The notes: a model not told the origin generated them from the letters alone. A DNA stretch of 7,538 bases from Acidobacteriaceae bacterium (GCA_030838305.1 JAUTWY010000221.1:1-7538), one strand, 5' to 3'; shown: positions 1-6,339, counted from the stretch's first letter. Program-made: numbers and translations.

Positions 1-343
1 CCAATCCCGATGCCGGCTGCGAAATTTCATAAACCAGAGACAAGGCAAGTAGAGAATGGCCACCGCCAGAATCCACATTGAGTAGATAAAGGGAGACCGT
101 GGCCATACCCGGCAGGCTTTGTGGCAAAGTCCGCGATCACGGAGCCGTGCAAGACAGGCTGGTGAAAGGCCAACGCGACCAGGATGGCGAGGATGTGAAT
201 GAGATACAGATGGAGGACATAGTAAAACAGCGGCACGCGGCCAAAAACCATAAGGATACGACTCAGCCCGCGCTCTGCTTTGGCCTTGTCAAGCAGCCCA
301 AGCAGGGTGAGGGATGGTCCGAGTGTCATGAGCAGCGGGACGT
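1..343 (-). pseudogene. 3' remnant of a DUF1624 / heparan-alpha-glucosaminide N-acetyltransferase-like membrane protein gene
   Basis: The minus strand encodes a fragment that closely resembles the C-terminal quarter of DUF1624 proteins, multi-pass membrane acyltransferase-like proteins. Recognisable blocks are LLMTLGPSLTLLGLLDKA, FGRVPLFYYVLHLYLIHILA and KPAGYGHGLP, in the family order. The N-terminal part is missing: upstream of about position 343 the frame runs into unrelated sequence and a transcription terminator, so no start codon or ribosome site belongs to it. The reading frame also breaks near 86-93. After GHGLP the family-like sequence (FIYSMWILAVAILYLPCLWF) continues in another frame, as if one T had been lost from a short T run, while the original frame reads a non-family tail and stops at 27. 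The fragment continues past the left edge. The call as remnant is firm from the missing 5' part; the frameshift alone could be a sequencing error. Confidence 0.75.
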
Positions 344-374
344 TCCTTACATCCCAATCGCGCGAGCTCCAAAT

Positions 375-404
375 AAAAAGGCGGCCTTGTCCGGCCGCCT
401 TTTT
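375..404 (-). terminator. Bidirectional intrinsic terminator after the beta-barrel gene
   Basis: A perfect inverted repeat pairs AAAAAGGCGGCC (375-386) with GGCCGCCTTTTT (393-404) around a 6-base loop. Read on the minus strand it gives a GC-rich stem followed by a run of T, 32 bases after the beta-barrel stop codon. The A run on the other side makes it usable in both directions. Confidence 0.92.
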
Positions 405-435
405 ACGCTTTCTGGAAAAATCCGATACCGGCAAA

Positions 436-921
436 CTAGAACCGATAGAGGAATCCAGTATTCACGCGCATGTTGTTCTTGTCGGTGAAGCCCGAAAAGC
501 GCAGCACCATCCAGTCGAACTGGACGGCGCGGAAAACCAGCTTGTGTTTCCCAAAGTCCACGCCGCCGCCGAACATCATCGCCATGCCGCTGTCGCTGAT
601 GCCACCGGACCCAGCACGAGCGCCGCCAAACAAGGCGTGTGCATAGGGCGAGAAGCTCTTCTCATGGGTCGAGATCACCGGCCCAACCGTGTAAGTGTAG
701 AGGTTTCCGCCAGAATGATATACGCCGCTGAAATCCGCAGTTGCGCCGAGCCAACGCGTGATGTACATGTTGGCGGCCGTGTTCCAGCCGCTGGCATGCC
801 ATCCGCCGTCGGTGGAGGTGAACTGAAAGCCTCCGTAAACTTCTGGCTTAGGTGGTTCCTGAGCCATTCCCAAACTCGAAATCATGCAAACCAAGACCGC
901 AACGCCAATAAGATGTCGCAT
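436..921 (-). CDS. Small outer-membrane beta-barrel protein (secreted)
   Basis: The predicted 161-residue protein begins with a Sec signal peptide: MRHL, a hydrophobic core (residues 5-17) and a likely cleavage site after GMA at residue 20. The mature part has alternating hydrophobic/polar stretches rich in Gly, Tyr and Phe (EVYGGFQFTST, YITRWLGATADFSGVYH, AHALFGGARAG, MAMMFGGGVDFG, KLVFRAVQFDWMVLRF) and ends NTGFLYRF, with the terminal Phe typical of outer-membrane beta barrels. This fits the small OmpA/Lom-like 8-strand barrels common in Acidobacteriota. Two adjacent ATGs (924 and 921) follow a GGGGGA ribosome site at 932-927. The second has the better 5-base spacing, and a longer frame opening at 954 would put ten residues before the signal peptide. 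The gene stands alone, with a possible sigma-54 promoter upstream and a strong terminator downstream. The ligand or role is unknown; it could be structural. Confidence 0.82.
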   Translation of the reverse strand: MRHLIGVAVLVCMISSLGMAQEPPKPEVYGGFQFTSTDGGWHASGWNTAANMYITRWLGATADFSGVYHSGGNLYTYTVGPVISTHEKSFSPYAHALFGGARAGSGGISDSGMAMMFGGGVDFGKHKLVFRAVQFDWMVLRFSGFTDKNNMRVNTGFLYRF

Positions 922-1022
922 CATTTTCCCCCATTTTGTGTGGAATCGCACCAATTCCGTCCTGTAGGAGAGTGTCGTGCTGCCAGGTCCACTCAGCGTA
1001 AAGTCCTGAATGAATCCCGAAG

Positions 1023-1037
1023 GCCCGGATCGTGCCA
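1023..1037 (-). promoter_or_regulatory. Candidate sigma-54 (-24/-12) promoter for the beta-barrel gene
   Basis: The minus strand reads TGGCACGATCCGGGC. It has a full TGGCACG -24 block and GC exactly ten bases after GG, the invariant spacing of RpoN promoters; the -12 half (GGGC against TTGC) is weaker. Transcription would start near 1012, giving a leader of about 90 bases. No activator site is identified. Confidence 0.45.
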
Positions 1038-1133
1038 GGTGCCGATATAGATGGTCGACTATCTAGGGAAAACGGGCAAGTAACAGAAAAGCAAGGGGCT
1101 GATTGGACTTTAGTAACCCCGGGGCGCCACTGT

Positions 1134-1150
1134 TTCGCGTTTTTTGCGAA
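1134..1150. repeat. Short hairpin TTCGC-N7-GCGAA in the intergenic spacer
   Basis: TTCGC (1134-1138) pairs with GCGAA (1146-1150) around the loop GTTTTTT, and imperfect pairing may continue outward (GCCAC with GTGGGC). It recalls short dispersed intergenic hairpins I associate with Acidobacteriota genomes, but only one copy is visible here, so its repeat nature is inference. Confidence 0.4.
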
Positions 1151-1197
1151 CGGGTGGGCAAAGCGCTGAAGCAAGAGCAACCTCAAGGTCAAAGGCA

Positions 1198-1217
1198 AAC
1201 GGGCAGGAGTGTCCGTT
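1198..1217 (-). terminator. Hairpin 46 bases after the methyltransferase stop; weak terminator or dispersed repeat
   Basis: AACGGGCA (1198-1205) and TGTCCGTT (1210-1217) form an 8-base stem with one wobble or mismatch position and a 4-base loop GGAG. On the minus strand it is followed by the T-rich TTGCCTTT. It may end the ABC/TPR/methyltransferase transcript, but the T run is poor, and it could instead be a REP-like repeat. Confidence 0.4.
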
Positions 1218-1263
1218 CCACACGAGCTGAGCGACGCACGATTTGGAGGAGTGAAGCGAGATG

Positions 1264-2022
1264 CTATCGCGAGGCATAAACCGCGTACTGATGTGTTCCA
1301 CCGATCTTGCTGAACGCAGCGCTCTCGCTTAACACAGGCTCGAGCAGAGGATTGTGGTAGAGGACGTACGCTGCGCGCGGATGATCACGCAGACTCTGCT
1401 CCAGATTCGCAATCGCGCGTCTCAGTCCAGACTCGGGAAATGGATTGAAGAGATAGAGCACGATCGGCTGGGCAGGGAAGGAGAACTCAGTTGCATCGCC
1501 GCAAATCGCTTCGAGCGTGAAACACTTCTGCGATGCGCTTCGGTACTTGCTGAGGTTATCTTGAGCAGCCTGATGCAATGCCGGCAAAAGCTCCACGCCT
1601 ACGATGCGACGAAAGGGATAGTCCGACGCCATCAGCAGCGTGCGTCCTTTGCCGGAGCCGAGATCGATGAATACGAAGTCGCGAAAGTCGGCATGAGTGT
1701 GGTCACGCAGAGCTTCGAGCATCTCGCGAAACAAGACAGCTTCCGTGGGTTGATACGGCGAGTAGAAGATTCCGAGAAGCCGGTCACGCCAATTGAGGGC
1801 AGCGCTGGTCGTATTGACGCGGTGATCCCAATCGTAGTCGGCATCACCGTAGCGTTGGCGGCGGCGCTGTGGAGTGGAGTCGCGGACGAACTCCCACAGC
1901 GCGATTAGCAGTTTACGAGTTGCTGCAAAGTGCCCCTCGCGCATGGCGGTGTCACGCCACCAGTGCCACGCAGAGCTCAGCAGGCTGATTGGGGAGGAAT
2001 CGCGGGAGTCGTGTTGGTGCAT
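1264..2022 (-). CDS. Class I SAM-dependent methyltransferase, substrate unknown
   Basis: The 252-residue protein is cytosolic-looking, with no signal peptide. A basic, Trp-rich N-terminal region (1-90) includes YGDADYDWDHRVNTT and SPYQPTE, which I recall as conserved in this bacterial methyltransferase group. The Rossmann domain follows: motif I FIDLGSGKGR (118-127) for SAM binding, the acidic end of strand 2 in VGVELLP (141-147), a GDATEF segment (175-180) suited to adenine contact, and LYLFNPFP (189-196) at the motif IV position. The GSGKGR loop is the form seen in DOT1-like and related protein methyltransferases, but the target cannot be read from the sequence. The ATG at 2022 has GAAGG six bases upstream. 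The gene lies 62 bases after the TPR gene with no terminator between, so it is probably the last gene of the ABC operon. Modification of pilin or of an exported product is possible but is only inference. Confidence 0.85.
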   Translation of the reverse strand: MHQHDSRDSSPISLLSSAWHWWRDTAMREGHFAATRKLLIALWEFVRDSTPQRRRQRYGDADYDWDHRVNTTSAALNWRDRLLGIFYSPYQPTEAVLFREMLEALRDHTHADFRDFVFIDLGSGKGRTLLMASDYPFRRIVGVELLPALHQAAQDNLSKYRSASQKCFTLEAICGDATEFSFPAQPIVLYLFNPFPESGLRRAIANLEQSLRDHPRAAYVLYHNPLLEPVLSESAAFSKIGGTHQYAVYASR

Positions 2023-2084
2023 TCCGCGCCTTCATTAGCGATGACGCGCGATAGAGTTTGTGAGATTCGAGGCAGGATTCTGAA

Positions 2085-3008
2085 TTACTGATGGGTATGA
2101 AACTTCGGCTGCGGCTTGTATCCCGGGGGAAGGCCTTTGGTGGCGAAAGGGAAGTCATCGGGCACGCGAACTTCGATGCGGCCTTCAGGCGTCATTTTGT
2201 AGGGATGTCCGTCGGGATCGACGGGGACTCCGGGCAATTTCTCGGCGGCCAGGAGTTCCGCCATGCTCGTGGGCAGGCGGCCGGTGCGCTCTCCGAAACG
2301 AGTTACGCCTTGTTGCAGATGGTCAACGTCTTCCTCGACCTTCAGAGCGCGAAGATGTTCCAACGCGTTATCGCGAATCTGCTGGTCCTGGGTGGTCTGG
2401 TAGGTTGCCGACCACAGCATTCGCGCGGTCTGGTATTCGCCCGCATGTTGCGCCATTTGCGCGGCCAGAACTTTCAGGAAAGGATGGGAGTTTGGAACGC
2501 GCGATCCACGGTCGAAAGCCTCGGAAGCCTTTTTGTAGTCCTTCAGCTCCATGTAATAAACGAAGCCCAGGTCGTAGTAGAGCCGCCAGGTGTTGGGATT
2601 ATTTTGAATGCCGTATTCCATCAACTCGATCGCGCGGTCGGGCTGTCCCGCCCCGTGCGGCGGTTTGCTAGCAAGAAAAGTGCTGCCGAACTCGTAAGCG
2701 ACTACGAGATGAGGATCCAAATGAGTGGTAATTTCGAGGAGCGGCGCCAGCAGGTTGTAGCTGGAGGCGTAGGTGCGATGCCGGTCGCCGAAGTATTGCA
2801 CGGCGCGCGTCCAATAAATGCAGGCCATCAAACCGTCGTAGCCGAGACTTGCGCGCTTGATCACTTTCGGCGAATTGAGGAAGAGAACTTCGTCGAGCGT
2901 GGCTTGCGGCCGCATTTTGTCGGCGCGGCGAAGCACGATGGAACCGGCTGCGAGCGACACGACTAGGCACGTGGCGGCAACGATGGTGATTTTCCTGCGC
3001 TCTCTCAT
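2085..3008 (-). CDS. Membrane-anchored TPR protein of the ABC export cassette, with GspG-like C-terminal segment
   Basis: The 307-residue protein has a basic N-terminus and one membrane segment (about 8-26), predicting a periplasmic body. A conserved-looking block follows (VLFLNSPKVIKRASLGYDGL, 41-60, then YWTRAVQYFG). TPR-type helices cover about 100-225 (VVAYEFGSTFLA, RAIELMEYGIQNNP, WRLYYDLGFVYYMELKDYKKA, EAFDRGSRVPNS, EYQTARMLWS). The C-terminus (232-280) reads VTRFGERTGRLPTSMAELL, then VPVDPDGHPYKM and EGRIEV, resembling the tail of GspG-type pseudopilins (TGRYPT...DPWGNPY). Its ATG lies inside the permease stop (ATGA at 3008-3005) without a good ribosome site of its own, so it is probably made by translational coupling. 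It likely acts as an accessory or adaptor protein for the ABC-2 exporter or pilus. I recall similar TPR proteins beside ABC-2 transporters in Acidobacteriota, but no tested function. Confidence 0.8.
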   Translation of the reverse strand: MRERRKITIVAATCLVVSLAAGSIVLRRADKMRPQATLDEVLFLNSPKVIKRASLGYDGLMACIYWTRAVQYFGDRHRTYASSYNLLAPLLEITTHLDPHLVVAYEFGSTFLASKPPHGAGQPDRAIELMEYGIQNNPNTWRLYYDLGFVYYMELKDYKKASEAFDRGSRVPNSHPFLKVLAAQMAQHAGEYQTARMLWSATYQTTQDQQIRDNALEHLRALKVEEDVDHLQQGVTRFGERTGRLPTSMAELLAAEKLPGVPVDPDGHPYKMTPEGRIEVRVPDDFPFATKGLPPGYKPQPKFHTHQ

Positions 3009-3781
3009 TTCAAGTCACGGCGCTCGAAGATGAGCACCGCTCCGCTCAGAGCCATCGCGGCATAGAAGAAGGCATAGAGAGTGTTCTGCAGGACAAGTTG
3101 TCCAGCCACCGGCTGCTCATGCGCAATCGAACTGATGACGTTGAAAGCCGAAAAATTCGGTATCAGGTAAGCCGCTCCGGTTGCCAGCGTGCGGGTGATG
3201 CCGTGAGCCATTGCGGCAAAGTTGCGCAGATCTTCGGCAAAGCTTCCAATCACGAACAGCGAGAATGCGAAGACGGCAGAAAGCAGCGGCGACGAAAACG
3301 ATGAAAACAGCAAAGCCAGCGAGCAGATGATCACGAACTCCAGAATAATGAAATACAACGCGACCAGAATCAACGCGTCCGCGCGCACGAATTTGTGCGA
3401 CACATAGAACAACGCAGCGAACACGCCGACTGCCATCAAAAACGTGTTGACCACTAGCGTGCCCGCCAGTCCGAAGAACTTGCCGATAATGAATTCCCAT
3501 CGCCGAACTGGGCGGGAGAGCACCGTATAGAGCGTTCGTTTCTCGATCTCTTTGGAGACCAGTCCAATGCCGATAAAGATCGCAATCACGACTCCGAACA
3601 GAGAAACGGCGGTGAGTCCGAGATTGATCACGACCAGCTTTTCAATCTCGATGGAAATCTGGCCTACGAGAATTGCGGCTCCCGAGAGCAGCAGCGCGAA
3701 CGCGATGAGGTTGTAGAGCACGCGGTCCCGGACCGCTTCGCGAAAAGTGTTGGAAGCAATATGAGCAATGCGCGAGTTCAT
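3005..3781 (-). CDS. ABC-2 type permease, PilI-like by context
   Basis: The 258-residue integral membrane protein has six likely membrane segments at about 22-42, 55-75, 101-125, 136-160, 166-182 and 232-252. The cytosolic loop after the second contains SKEIEKRTLYTVLSRPV followed by RRWEFIIGKFFG (77-104), the hallmark of ABC-2 permeases of the NosY/GldF kind, where this loop contacts the ATPase. It presumably forms the exporter with the ATPase encoded just before it; a single permease gene suggests a homodimer. The ATG (3781) overlaps the ATPase stop by four bases and has a strong GGGAGG site five bases upstream. By position after pilin and ATPase genes it matches PilI of the Myxococcus xanthus pilA-pilGHI region. 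That assignment rests on order and family, not on an alignment, so no symbol is given. The transported substrate is unknown. Confidence 0.88.
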   Translation of the reverse strand: MNSRIAHIASNTFREAVRDRVLYNLIAFALLLSGAAILVGQISIEIEKLVVINLGLTAVSLFGVVIAIFIGIGLVSKEIEKRTLYTVLSRPVRRWEFIIGKFFGLAGTLVVNTFLMAVGVFAALFYVSHKFVRADALILVALYFIILEFVIICSLALLFSSFSSPLLSAVFAFSLFVIGSFAEDLRNFAAMAHGITRTLATGAAYLIPNFSAFNVISSIAHEQPVAGQLVLQNTLYAFFYAAMALSGAVLIFERRDLK

Positions 3782-4719
3782 GCGGTCCTCCCGGCAGTGG
3801 TTTCGGCGCGCCGCAGCTTCTCCACAAAATAGGCTTCGAGCGAAGTGCGAACCGGAATGACGGCAATCAAGCGCTGCCGCTCGCGGCGTAGCGTGTCAAT
3901 CATCGCATCCTGCTGAGTTTCGGAGACGATGGCGCGAACCCGATCTCCAGTGACATGGCATTCCGCGCCCAGCGCCTTGATCGAGGCGGGAACCTGAGTG
4001 CCTTGCCAGATGATCTCGACCTTGCCTTGAACGCTGGAGGTCAAATCTTCGACTGCTCCCACGCCGCGCAGTTCCCCCTGGTGAATGATGGCGACGCGGT
4101 CGCAGAGGGCTTCGGCGTCAGATAGAATGTGCGTCGAGAAGAATACGGTTTTGCCTTCGTGCTTCAACTCCTCCATAAGATCGCGCACTTCGCGGCGGCC
4201 CATGGGGTCGAGCCCGGACATGGGCTCGTCGAAGAATACGAGTTTGGGATCGTGCAGGATGGCTTGTCCAATTCCCACCCGCTGCAGCATGCCCTTGGAG
4301 AACTTGCGCAACTGCAAGCCCTGAACATCGCGCAATCCTACCTGATGGAGAACCTGGTCGACTCGCTGCTTGCGTTGTTTGGCGGGAACGCCGGATAGCT
4401 GTCCATAGTATTCCAGCAGTTCGTGCGCTGTCAGATGGTCATAAAAATATGGCTGCTCGGGAAGGAAGCCGATCTGCGCCTTCACCGACGGATCAGTCCA
4501 TTCGCGGCCGAGGATACGCGCCGATCCGGCGGTCGGGAATACTAATCCCATCAGCAGTTTTAGAGTGGTGGTTTTGCCCGCGCCGTTAGGGCCGAGGAAG
4601 CCGAAAATTTCCCCGTCTTCCACTGTCAGTTGTAAAGGGTGCAGCGCGCGCTTTGGGCGCTTGCGCCAGAAACCGACGCTATAAGTTTTTTCCAAGCCAA
4701 GAATTTCAATCGCAGGCAT
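3778..4719 (-). CDS. ABC-2 transporter ATP-binding protein, PilH-like by context
   Basis: The 313-residue protein powers the exporter by ATP hydrolysis at the inner face of the cytoplasmic membrane. All nucleotide-binding motifs are intact (numbered from the chosen start): Walker A GPNGAGKT at 43-50, Q-loop region GFLPEQP at 84-90, a variant signature FSKGM at 140-144 in place of LSGGQ, Walker B LVFFDEP with catalytic Glu165, D-loop SGLD, and switch His197 in FFSTHIL. The last 90 or so residues form the accessory domain usual in ABC-2 ATPases. The ATG at 4719 was chosen because MPAIEILGLEKTY is the normal family start and GGGA lies five bases upstream. An in-frame GTG at 4746 would add nine unrelated residues. 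A TATAAT box lies 39-44 bases before the start. It is the first gene of the cassette, directly after three pilins, as pilH follows pilA in Myxococcus xanthus, where it is required for pili. Confidence 0.92.
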   Translation of the reverse strand: MPAIEILGLEKTYSVGFWRKRPKRALHPLQLTVEDGEIFGFLGPNGAGKTTTLKLLMGLVFPTAGSARILGREWTDPSVKAQIGFLPEQPYFYDHLTAHELLEYYGQLSGVPAKQRKQRVDQVLHQVGLRDVQGLQLRKFSKGMLQRVGIGQAILHDPKLVFFDEPMSGLDPMGRREVRDLMEELKHEGKTVFFSTHILSDAEALCDRVAIIHQGELRGVGAVEDLTSSVQGKVEIIWQGTQVPASIKALGAECHVTGDRVRAIVSETQQDAMIDTLRRERQRLIAVIPVRTSLEAYFVEKLRRAETTAGRTA

Positions 4720-4757
4720 GATGTTCCCACATGGGCAGAAATTCACTTCCCAAAAAA

Positions 4758-4763
4758 ATTATA
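4758..4763 (-). promoter_or_regulatory. Sigma-70-like -10 box of the ABC operon
   Basis: The minus strand carries a perfect TATAAT (ATTATA on the plus strand), preceded by TTGCT, close to an extended -10. Transcription would start near 4750, giving a leader of about 30 bases to the ATG at 4719. No good -35 hexamer exists at 16-19 base spacing (best TACAAA), so an activator may be needed. Confidence 0.6.
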
Positions 4764-4873
4764 AGCAATGTGTCACGATTTTTGTACTAGTGCGGAGTTA
4801 CGTTCGTTACGGTGTTTAGCCGGTAGCGGTATCCAGAGAGTCCGTCCAACGACGCAGCCGCGGCGGGGATCGG

Positions 4874-4901
4874 TTCTAGTTGTTCATTTCTAGTTGTTCA
4901 T
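4874..4901 (-). repeat. Perfect 14-base tandem duplication spanning the pilin 3 stop codon
   Basis: On the minus strand ATGAACAACTAGAA occurs twice head to tail (4901-4888 and 4887-4874). The first copy encodes the last residues Met-Asn-Asn and the TAG stop of pilin 3. The second is an untranslated copy just after it, so the gene has a second in-phase-looking ATG...TAG echo in its 3' leader. It looks like a recent slippage duplication. Confidence 0.95.
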
Positions 4902-5414
4902 GGGTCCCAGGGCGCCGCAGGCGGCATAGCCACCAACGAGGGTGATGGTGCCGGGAGGCTGAAGGCGGATCACTGAGTCCTGAACCGAGCAATAGGCGCG
5001 GGTGCCCGTCGTGCTAGCCAGAGGTGTACCGGTCACATAGAACTGATCATTGGCGAGACTTCCTGGGCTGGCAGATCCGGTGGCGGCAAAGCTGTAGCCG
5101 CTCTTGCCATTACCTCCGCCATTTTGCGCCAGGTTGTCATCGATCAGACAAGCCGTGGCAAGGCTGACCGTGCATGGCATTGCGCCGCCGAGTGGCACCA
5201 GGGTGGCGGGAAATCCCACGGTGGCAAACGTGGCGAAATACGAGATTTCAGCCACATCGATGGTGTGGATCGATGCCGCCGCAGATGAGTCATTTGCCGC
5301 CATGCGGGCGCGCATCAGGTTGGGAATGGCAATCGCAGCGATGATCAGAATGATTGCGACCACGATGAGAAGCTCAATTAGTGAGAAGCCTCGATATTTG
5401 CGCATACAGATCAT
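4890..5414 (-). CDS. Type IV pilin (pilin 3), diverged paralog
   Basis: The 174-residue prepilin has leader MICMRKYRG followed by FSLIELL: cleavage is expected after Gly9 by the prepilin peptidase (PilD), leaving N-methylated Phe1 and the conserved Glu5. The hydrophobic helix runs to about residue 31, and SLIELL through NDSSAAAS is identical to the two upstream pilins. The globular domain differs but keeps four cysteines (81, 89, 142, 166) in the same pattern, the CLIDDNLA segment and KSGYSF, so two disulfides are plausible. The ATG at 5414 is chosen for its AGGA site (5425-5422) seven bases upstream. An ATG at 5405 (MRKYRG) gives a more usual leader but no ribosome site, and a longer frame to 5516 adds non-pilin sequence. 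No terminator follows, so transcription may continue into the ABC cassette. It is probably a second major or a minor pilin. Confidence 0.9.
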   Translation of the reverse strand: MICMRKYRGFSLIELLIVVAIILIIAAIAIPNLMRARMAANDSSAAASIHTIDVAEISYFATFATVGFPATLVPLGGAMPCTVSLATACLIDDNLAQNGGGNGKSGYSFAATGSASPGSLANDQFYVTGTPLASTTGTRAYCSVQDSVIRLQPPGTITLVGGYAACGALGPMNN

Positions 5415-5472
5415 TTTGTATTCCTGGAAGCCTCTGTCCACACTTCTGGAGCGTAAGATCAATAATACTGCG

Positions 5473-5487
5473 GCACGCTGAAGGCCA
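5473..5487 (-). promoter_or_regulatory. Candidate sigma-54 promoter of pilin 3
   Basis: The minus strand reads TGGCCTTCAGCGTGC, with GG-N10-GC spacing. It shares TGGCC-N6-GTGC with the element before pilin 1. The start of transcription would be near 5462, a leader of about 48 bases. Confidence 0.5.
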
Positions 5488-5570
5488 CTATCACAGGCAG
5501 ATTCAGATGCAACCATGGACGCCGGTGACTCCAGTAATCGGGTTCGAGAACTGAGGTAGCCAACGGGCTG

Positions 5571-5605
5571 AGAAAGAAAGGGCAGCGAACTTGCGTTCGC
5601 TGCCC
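5571..5605 (-). terminator. Intrinsic terminator after pilin 2
   Basis: GGGCAGCGAAC (5580-5590) and GTTCGCTGCCC (5595-5605) form a perfect 11-base stem with a 4-base loop (TTGC on the plus strand), 37 bases past the stop codon. On the minus strand TTTCTTTCT follows. The same stem follows pilin 1 with a different loop. Confidence 0.9.
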
Positions 5606-6170
5606 TCGGTTTGAACCTGCTGATAGTGCACCAAACCAGCTGTTAGTTGGCCATCGGCAAGAACTTCTGGCAGCCAGCGTAACCACCAGCCGCGGCTATG
5701 ACGCCCGGGGTGTTGGTACGGACCACACCATCTTCCATCGCGCAGAACGCCTTGGTACCGGTCTGAGCGCTGATGGGCGTGGCTTCGGTGTCGAACTGGA
5801 TCGGAGGGACTCCGACAAGGTTAACGACAAAGTTGTAACCGCTCTTTCCAAGAGCGGCACCGTTGGTGGCCAGGTTGTCGTCGATAAGACATCCAGTTCC
5901 TGGAAGCGGCGTGCAAGGTACCGCGCCGCCCAACGCGGGCAGAAGTGCATAGCCAAGTGTGGGATAAGCGGCGTAGTAGCCGACTTCACCGGTGACGATG
6001 GTACGCTCGGAGGCGGCCGCCGATGAATCGTTGGCAGCCATACGGGCGCGCATCAAGTTAGGAATTGCAATCGCTGCGATGATCAGGATGATAGCCACCA
6101 CGATCAGCAGCTCAATTAGTGAAAAACCCTTTTGTTGTCTACGCATCTCTTTATTTTCCCTCGTTTTTGG
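5573..6170 (-). repeat. Duplicated pilin unit, copy B (gene plus terminator)
   Basis: This segment aligns with 6552-7147 at a constant offset of about 978 bases. It covers the terminator, the whole pilin 2 gene and about 20 bases of leader including the ribosome site. Similarity stops abruptly on both sides: the rest of the intergenic DNA does not align. Confidence 0.9.
5643..6146 (-). CDS. Type IV pilin (pilin 2), near-copy of pilin 1
   Basis: The 167-residue prepilin has leader MRRQQKG and then FSLIELLIVVAIILIIAAIA, the standard type III signal: Gly7 before the cut, Phe+1 and Glu+5 of the mature 160-residue subunit. The N-terminal helix (8-50) would insert in the inner membrane before assembly and pack in the filament core. 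The C-terminal domain carries four cysteines (78, 86, 135, 159), KSGYNF (101-106) and ends FLPMAN. By eye it differs from pilin 1 at six residues and about 29 of 504 bases, mostly silent, with a perfectly conserved run of about 100 bases in the C-terminal half. A GAGGG ribosome site lies 11 bases before the ATG, two bases further than in pilin 1, so translation may be weaker. The gene has its own upstream region and terminator, so it is probably transcribed alone. A major pilin is more likely than a secretion pseudopilin because DPWGNPY is absent. Confidence 0.93.
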   Translation of the reverse strand: MRRQQKGFSLIELLIVVAIILIIAAIAIPNLMRARMAANDSSAAASERTIVTGEVGYYAAYPTLGYALLPALGGAVPCTPLPGTGCLIDDNLATNGAALGKSGYNFVVNLVGVPPIQFDTEATPISAQTGTKAFCAMEDGVVRTNTPGVIAAAGGYAGCQKFLPMAN

Positions 6171-6339
6171 ACTCTTGGTTTAAGAGCAACTGCTGAATCG
6201 GTTCTAAACGCCGGCCAGAACTGATTTTGCATTTACCGGGCCAAATCTGCCAGTTACTTTGGTTCTGCGAGCCTTCTAACAATCCCTTTATCTTTCAATG
6301 TCCAGCGAAACTCTGAACACTTGCGCCCTCACCCCTTGC

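Larger units (their letters stand above)
922..1263. other. Gene-free spacer between beta-barrel and methyltransferase genes
   Basis: This stretch of about 340 bases has no convincing gene: the open frames crossing it have no ribosome site, domain or composition I recognise. It holds the beta-barrel ribosome site and sigma-54-like element on its left, the self-complementary run CCCCGGGG at 1117-1124, and two short hairpins at 1134-1150 and 1198-1217. The right part, 1118-1263, has the feel of degenerate intergenic repeat sequence. Confidence 0.6.

Noticed and set aside
280..1050. Plus-strand open frame of 256 codons
   Set aside because: It runs antisense to the beta-barrel gene, crosses the terminator hairpin, and has no recognisable domain or ribosome site.
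848..1301. Minus-strand small frames between the methyltransferase and beta-barrel genes
   Set aside because: They overlap real genes or hairpins, start without ribosome sites and show no family features.
1354..1908. Plus-strand open frame of 184 codons
   Set aside because: It is antisense to the methyltransferase, whose SAM motifs are intact; no motif is seen in the plus frame.
2091..2966. Plus-strand open frame of 291 codons
   Set aside because: It is a mirror of the TPR gene in GC-rich DNA; the TPR frame has clear repeats, a membrane anchor and operon overlap.
4720..4746. GTG start of the ABC ATPase at 4746
   Set aside because: The extra residues are Cys/Pro-rich and not family-like, and the GGGAA lies directly against the GTG with no spacing.
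5415..5516. Longer pilin 3 frame opening at 5516
   Set aside because: It adds 34 residues (MVASESACDSG...) unrelated to a prepilin leader and covers the promoter candidate; AGGA before 5414 decides the start.
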